A DNA stretch of 9,992 nt from positions 1-9,992 of the forward strand of contig DANS01000028.1 of assembly GCA_002497345.1 (NCBI GenBank), given 5' to 3'. This stretch comes from Thermoproteus sp. UBA157. Lineage in GTDB: Archaea; Thermoproteota; Thermoprotei; Thermoproteales; Thermoproteaceae. Made by a program: the position numbers and the translations under genes. Each line of letters starts with the position of its first letter. Position 1 is the first letter of the stretch. Shown here piece after piece: positions 6,274 through 9,992 of this stretch. A model generated the notes under the pieces. The model worked only from the letters and a program-made list of their open reading frames with translations, had not been told where the DNA came from and searched no databases.

Positions 6274-6978
6274 TCAAACGCCTAGATACGCCCTCTTGAC
6301 GTGGGGGTTCTCCAATAAATCCTCCGAGGGGCCCGAGAGAACCGCCCTCCCGTTCTCCAAGACGTAGCCGTAGTCGGCAACCGCCAACGCCGCCGAGACG
6401 TTCTGCTCCACCAGCAATATCGTCGACGTCTCCTTGATTCTCTTAAACGCCTCGAACACCTCGGCCACCACCTTCGGCGCAAGGCCGGCCGAGGGCTCGT
6501 CGATCAGGAGAACCTCCGGCCTCGCCATGAGGGCTCTGCCTATCGCGAGCATCTGTTGCTCTCCCCCGCTGAGCGTCCCCGCCTTCTGCTTTCTGCGCTC
6601 CTTAAGTCTAGGGAACAACGAGTAGACGTAATCCAGCGAGTCGTGTACATAGCGGCGTGCCCTCTTGACGTAGGCCCCCATCAGCAAGTTCTCCTCGACG
6701 GTCATGTTGGGGAACAGCCTTCTGCCCTCGGGGACTAGGACGACGCCCAACTCCACCTTCTTATGCGGCGGCACCTCGATTATATCGGCTCCGTTTAGCA
6801 ATACGGATCCGCCCCACGGCTTGACGACGCCCATCACCGAGAGGAGCGTAGTCGTCTTGCCGGCGCCGTTAGGTCCTATCAACGCTGTTATCGTGCCCTT
6901 CTGGACCTCCAGCGAGACCTTAAACAGCACTTGCACCTTCCCGTAGCCAGCCTCTAGGTCCTTAACGCTCAACGCCAC
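6274..6978 (-). CDS. livF: ABC importer ATPase, LivF type
   Basis: One of the two cytoplasmic ATPases of a branched-chain-amino-acid-type ABC importer. The 234-residue product has Walker A GPNGAGKTT (35-43), VPEGRRLFPNMTVEENL (82-98; LivF proteins have this segment where others have a Q-loop), signature LSGGEQQM (136-143), Walker B VLLIDEPSAGL (156-166) and LLVEQN (188-193), where LivF members carry Gln instead of the switch His. All these are LivF hallmarks. The start is not ATG. GTG 6978 gives MALSVKDLEAGYG and a 10-nt overlap with livG. TTG 6972 gives a TTGA 4-nt overlap. The family N-terminus slightly favours GTG. It is the last gene of the operon; its stop lies 6 nt from the end of convergent uL5. 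Confidence 0.93.
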   Translation of the reverse strand: MALSVKDLEAGYGKVQVLFKVSLEVQKGTITALIGPNGAGKTTTLLSVMGVVKPWGGSVLLNGADIIEVPPHKKVELGVVLVPEGRRLFPNMTVEENLLMGAYVKRARRYVHDSLDYVYSLFPRLKERRKQKAGTLSGGEQQMLAIGRALMARPEVLLIDEPSAGLAPKVVAEVFEAFKRIKETSTILLVEQNVSAALAVADYGYVLENGRAVLSGPSEDLLENPHVKRAYLGV

Positions 6979-7697
6979 GGCTTCCCAAGATATATTTCCA
7001 CTACCATGGGGTCGTTAAGCGCCACATCGGGCGGCCCCTCGGCGATCACCTTGCCTTGGTGCATCACCACGACCCTATGCGCGAGCTGGACCACGGCCTT
7101 CATTCTGTGCTCCACCAACGACAGCGCCGCTATGTCCTTCTCCTCGACCACCCTCCTTATAAGCTTCGTCATGTTGTCTATTTCGCCGGGATTCAGCCCG
7201 GCCATGACCTCGTCCAGCAACAACAGCTTGGGCCTTCCCGCCAAAGCCCTCGCCAACTCCAATAGCCTCAACTCGTTGAAGGTCAGCCTTCCCGCCAGCT
7301 CGTCGGCCTTCCTCCCGAGCCCGACGTATTCCAGCGCCTCCCTGGCGACCTCCTTGGCCCTCTGCAAGTCGAGCCCGCCGTTGAACAAGGCCCCAACCAC
7401 CACGTTGTCGAGCACGGTCATGTCGGGAAACGGCCTGGGCACTTGGAAGGCCCTCGAGATGCCCATCTTGGCCCTCGCGTAAGCCGGCAACTTCGTGATG
7501 TCGCGTCCCTCGAAGAGGACTCTGCCGGAATCGGGCTTGTAAACGCCGTTGATCACGTTGAGGAGGGTCGTCTTGCCGGAGCCGTTGGGGCCCACTATTG
7601 CCACGAACTCCCCCTTGTCGATCTCCAAGCTCACGCCTTGAAGGGCCGCAAGCCCGCCGAACTTCTTAACTACGTTTTCCACCTTGAGGAGCTTCAT
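6969..7697 (-). CDS. livG: ABC importer ATPase, LivG type
   Basis: The second ATPase of the importer. The 242-residue product has Walker A GPNGSGKTT (36-44), FQVPRPFPDMTVLDNVVVGA (84-103, including the Q-loop), Walker B LLLLDEVMAGLNP (158-170) and the switch His in SLVEHRM (193-199). Insertion of the longer helical segment between Q-loop and signature is typical of LivG. The ABC signature is divergent: LTFNELRLLELARAL (138-152) instead of an LSGGQ-like or LPYGxQ-like sequence, so the usual glycines are missing. ATG 7697 overlaps the livM stop as ATGA and gives the normal N-terminus MKLLKVENVVKKFGG. An in-frame GTG at 7706 is less likely. Confidence 0.92.
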   Translation of the reverse strand: MKLLKVENVVKKFGGLAALQGVSLEIDKGEFVAIVGPNGSGKTTLLNVINGVYKPDSGRVLFEGRDITKLPAYARAKMGISRAFQVPRPFPDMTVLDNVVVGALFNGGLDLQRAKEVAREALEYVGLGRKADELAGRLTFNELRLLELARALAGRPKLLLLDEVMAGLNPGEIDNMTKLIRRVVEEKDIAALSLVEHRMKAVVQLAHRVVVMHQGKVIAEGPPDVALNDPMVVEIYLGKPWR

Positions 7698-8659
7698 GGG
7701 ATCCACTCCCTTATCTTCGGGGATACGCGAGCTCTCAGCTCGCCGATTATGCCCCTCGGCGCTGCGAGGACCACCGCCAACACGAGCAACGGCGTCACCA
7801 AGGCTTGATAGGCCGGTAGGAATTGGCCCAGGAGGAGCCTTATGGGGACGTACAAGAGGCCTCCGATCACCGCGCCTGTGACAGTCCCGGCGCCGCCTAG
7901 GAACATGACGGCCAAGCCGTCGAGGATGTAGTCCACCTTAAACACAGTGTCCGGGAAGACTTGGGTCGCCGCTAGCGGAAACGCGGCGGATCCCAACAAC
8001 GCCGAAAACGCGGAGCTTAGGACGAACGCGATCAGCTTGTACTTGGCGGGGTTTATGCCCATGACCTTGGCGGCGTCTTCGTCTTGCCTTATTGCGGCCA
8101 GCGCATAGCCGATCTCACGGCTTTGGAGCAGGTACGTGGCGGCCACGGCCATCAATCCCGTCGCTAGTATTAACACCGTTGAGCCGGTCGTGGAGAGGAA
8201 CAAGGCGAAGTCGCGGCCGTATTCCTGGAACATGTTGTAGCCCAACACGAGGCCCGAGCTCCCGCCCCAAATGCCCGCCCCTACGATCAAGTCCTTCAAC
8301 GCCTCGTTGATGCCTATGGTGGCTATGGCGAAATAGGCGCTTCTGAGCCTCAGCGCCACGGCGCCTACGGCGAGGGCGAGACCTCCTGCCAACGCGACGC
8401 CGAGCAACAACCCCACCGGCAACGTCCATGTGCCCAATTGCGGGAAGTACGCTATAACAACGCCGAGGCCGTAGGCCCCCATGGCGATAAACGCCGCATA
8501 GCCGAAATTCACGTATCCCGTAAGCCCGACGAAGATGTTCACCGCTTGCCCCAAGGCCATGTAGAAGGCCACAGTTGCGACCGTCTGCGACAACTCGGGC
8601 TTGGCCAAGCTCAAGGCGACGAGCGATAGGTATATCGCGATGGGAACGTGGGGCTTCAT
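7694..8659 (-). CDS. livM: ABC importer permease, LivM type
   Basis: One of the two membrane permeases of the importer. The 321-residue protein is strongly hydrophobic with about eight to nine membrane segments, the first at about 6-19. Family landmarks are GLTGYVNFGYAAFIAMGAYG (45-64), LRSAYFAIATIGINEAL (105-121), the cytoplasmic coupling segment AIRQDEDAAKVMGINPAKYK (189-208) and FLGGAGTVTGAVIGG (253-267), then a basic tail of about 20 residues. ATG 8659 overlaps the livH stop as ATGA. Family membership is clear. The transported substrate (leucine/isoleucine/valine, other amino acids or another small compound) cannot be read from the permease. Confidence 0.93.
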   Translation of the reverse strand: MKPHVPIAIYLSLVALSLAKPELSQTVATVAFYMALGQAVNIFVGLTGYVNFGYAAFIAMGAYGLGVVIAYFPQLGTWTLPVGLLLGVALAGGLALAVGAVALRLRSAYFAIATIGINEALKDLIVGAGIWGGSSGLVLGYNMFQEYGRDFALFLSTTGSTVLILATGLMAVAATYLLQSREIGYALAAIRQDEDAAKVMGINPAKYKLIAFVLSSAFSALLGSAAFPLAATQVFPDTVFKVDYILDGLAVMFLGGAGTVTGAVIGGLLYVPIRLLLGQFLPAYQALVTPLLVLAVVLAAPRGIIGELRARVSPKIREWIP

Positions 8660-9534
8660 ATTCTGAAGAGGCCGCTGGGCCTGAAGAGCAGAAACAGCAC
8701 CAATATGACGAAGCCTACGAACAACGACATCTGGTAAGGCGCGGCGAAGCCCAATGCTCTAAACAAGGGGTATCCCAAGGATAGTATCTCGCCGAATATC
8801 AATCCGGCCACGTAGGCGCCCATGGTGGACTCAAGACCGCCCATGACGGCTATGACGAAGGCCATCAACGTGTAGGGATCGCCCATATAGGGGTTTATGC
8901 CCACGGGGATGAAGAGCGTGAGCAATACGCCGCCCGCGGTGGTCAGCGCTATGCCCATCGCGGTGCTGATCGCGAAGACGCGCTCGACGTTTATGCCCAC
9001 TATCTGAGCGCCTACGGGGTCCTGGACCACGGCCCTAACGGCTCTGCCGAAGCTCGTCCTGTAGAGGATCAGTTGCAGGGCGAGTGCGATAATTAAGGCC
9101 GCGATAGCGCCGAGGAGCTGGGACAGCTGAACCACGTAGCCCGATACCGAGATGGAGCCTATGTTCCACGTGAACCCCACCACGTTGGGCCCCCACGCTA
9201 TACGCGCCAGCTCCGCCATGAGGGATCCCAAGGCGAAGAGCGCAACCAAGATGTGCATCTCGCCCGCCTTGCGCAACGGCCTTATCACGGCGTGATACAA
9301 CGCGAAGCCCGCGAGCGCGCCGATGGCCAAACCGGCGAAGATGGACACCAGCGGAGGATAGGCCCACAACACGAAGAAGAAATACGCGATGTAGGCGCCC
9401 AACATGACGAAGGAGCCGTGAGCCACGTTTATCACCTTGAGTATGCCGAATATGAAGCTGAGGCCTATCGTAATTAGGCCGTAAATCGACCCGACTATAA
9501 GGCCGTTCAAAAAATAAGGGATTAGGTCTATCAT
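8656..9534 (-). CDS. livH: ABC importer permease, LivH type
   Basis: The partner permease of LivM. The 292-residue protein has about eight hydrophobic segments (roughly 8-30, 38-58, 61-83, 95-112, 135-157, 185-210, 222-247, 268-286). Family landmarks are INVAHGSFVMLGAY (35-48), the coupling segment GRAVRAVVQDPVGAQIVGIN (163-182) and VIAVMGGLESTMGAYVAGLI (227-246). The protein ends right after RPSGLFRI, as in many LivH proteins. ATG 9534 shares its A with the TAA stop of the binding-protein gene, a one-base TAATG overlap that suggests coupled translation of the whole operon. Confidence 0.93.
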   Translation of the reverse strand: MIDLIPYFLNGLIVGSIYGLITIGLSFIFGILKVINVAHGSFVMLGAYIAYFFFVLWAYPPLVSIFAGLAIGALAGFALYHAVIRPLRKAGEMHILVALFALGSLMAELARIAWGPNVVGFTWNIGSISVSGYVVQLSQLLGAIAALIIALALQLILYRTSFGRAVRAVVQDPVGAQIVGINVERVFAISTAMGIALTTAGGVLLTLFIPVGINPYMGDPYTLMAFVIAVMGGLESTMGAYVAGLIFGEILSLGYPLFRALGFAAPYQMSLFVGFVILVLFLLFRPSGLFRI

Positions 9535-9992
9535 TACGGCTTACAGAGCTGGCCCGAGGCCTTCTGGCTCCACGTCAAGGACGGGTAAAACAGCTTGCTC
9601 TGCGCGGCCGAGGCGGGCCATACGACCACCCTCTGGCCAGCTTGCCATTGGGTCACTACCATGGAGTGGGCTATGTTGAGGCCGTTGGTCGCGTTCATCT
9701 TGAACTCTCCGAAGAAGGTCATGAAGTCGGAGCTCGCGAGCGCTTGCCTCACCAAGTCGGGATCGACGCTGCCGGCTTTCTGGACCCCGTACAACAACAC
9801 GAGCACCCCCTCGGCGGCCCAAGCCGCTTCATATCCGGGATCGACCTCCTTGCCGGACATCTGCTTGGCGACTTGTCTGAAATACGATATGAACTCGTCG
9901 CGGGTTGGCCCGAACCAATCGATCCCCTTCTGCTTGGCCAAATCCGGCGTGTATCTGACGCCAGGCTCCCAGTGGGACGGCCCAACTATGCA
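9534..9992 (-). CDS. livK: Substrate-binding protein of the Liv-type importer, C-terminal part
   Basis: Extracellular solute-binding component of the importer, cut by the right window edge. The last 152 codons are visible and the frame stays open to base 9992, so the gene starts outside. The sequence fits the C-terminal lobe of the type-I periplasmic-binding fold used by Liv/amide-urea proteins: FISYFRQVAKQMSGKEVDP, then the helix YEAAWAAEGVLVLLYGVQKA, SVDPDLVRQALASSDF, FFGEFKMNATNGLN and the closing strand MVVTQWQAGQRVVVWP. The signal peptide or lipobox, and any ligand clues, lie outside the window. It is the first visible gene of the operon, so the operon promoter is not visible. The family call rests mainly on this pattern together with the adjacent permeases; the gene symbol is by position. 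Confidence 0.85.
   Translation of the reverse strand, partial: CIVGPSHWEPGVRYTPDLAKQKGIDWFGPTRDEFISYFRQVAKQMSGKEVDPGYEAAWAAEGVLVLLYGVQKAGSVDPDLVRQALASSDFMTFFGEFKMNATNGLNIAHSMVVTQWQAGQRVVVWPASAAQSKLFYPSLTWSQKASGQLCKP

Overview
The window looks like a stretch of a GC-rich hyperthermophilic crenarchaeon, most likely of the order Thermoproteales (Pyrobaculum/Thermoproteus type). This inference rests on archaeal-type proteins (short PurA, archaeal uL5, Dph6), densely packed genes, and TATA-like boxes about 20-28 nt upstream of start codons with no Shine-Dalgarno sequence, which indicates leaderless transcripts. No tRNA, rRNA, CRISPR array, transposase or insertion sequence is visible.

Left part (1-4131): a gene of the XdhC/CoxI family (minus strand, runs off the left edge) is interrupted by a frameshift near 287-300. 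It is divergent from purA (adenylosuccinate synthetase, 618-1622, plus). purB (adenylosuccinate lyase, 1917-3134, minus) converges on purA, so the two enzymes that turn IMP into AMP face each other across a 294-bp GC-rich gap. That gap is by far the longest unexplained stretch here and can form two small hairpins. Divergent from purB is a NAD-kinase-fold protein with an altered GGDG motif and a C-terminal winged-helix domain (3208-4131, plus).

Middle part (4113-6267): a two-gene minus-strand operon encodes Dph6 (diphthine-ammonia ligase, last step of diphthamide synthesis on EF-2) followed by an asparagine-synthetase-like synthase domain that lacks a glutaminase domain and ends in a zinc ribbon. 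The two overlap by 4 nt. Divergent from Dph6 is the gene for ribosomal protein uL5, alone, outside any visible ribosomal operon.

Right part (6274-9992): a five-gene minus-strand operon for a branched-chain-amino-acid-type (HAAT family) ABC importer, in the order binding protein (cut by the right edge), LivH, LivM, LivG, LivF. Neighbouring genes overlap by 1 to about 10 nt, so translation is probably coupled. LivF ends 6 nt from the end of uL5.

Most of the window is ordinary core metabolism, translation and transport. The points most worth a second look are the NAD-kinase/winged-helix fusion, the Dph6 plus glutaminase-less amidotransferase pair, the frameshifted XdhC gene, and the structured purA-purB gap. 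I do not see a convincing wholly new system.
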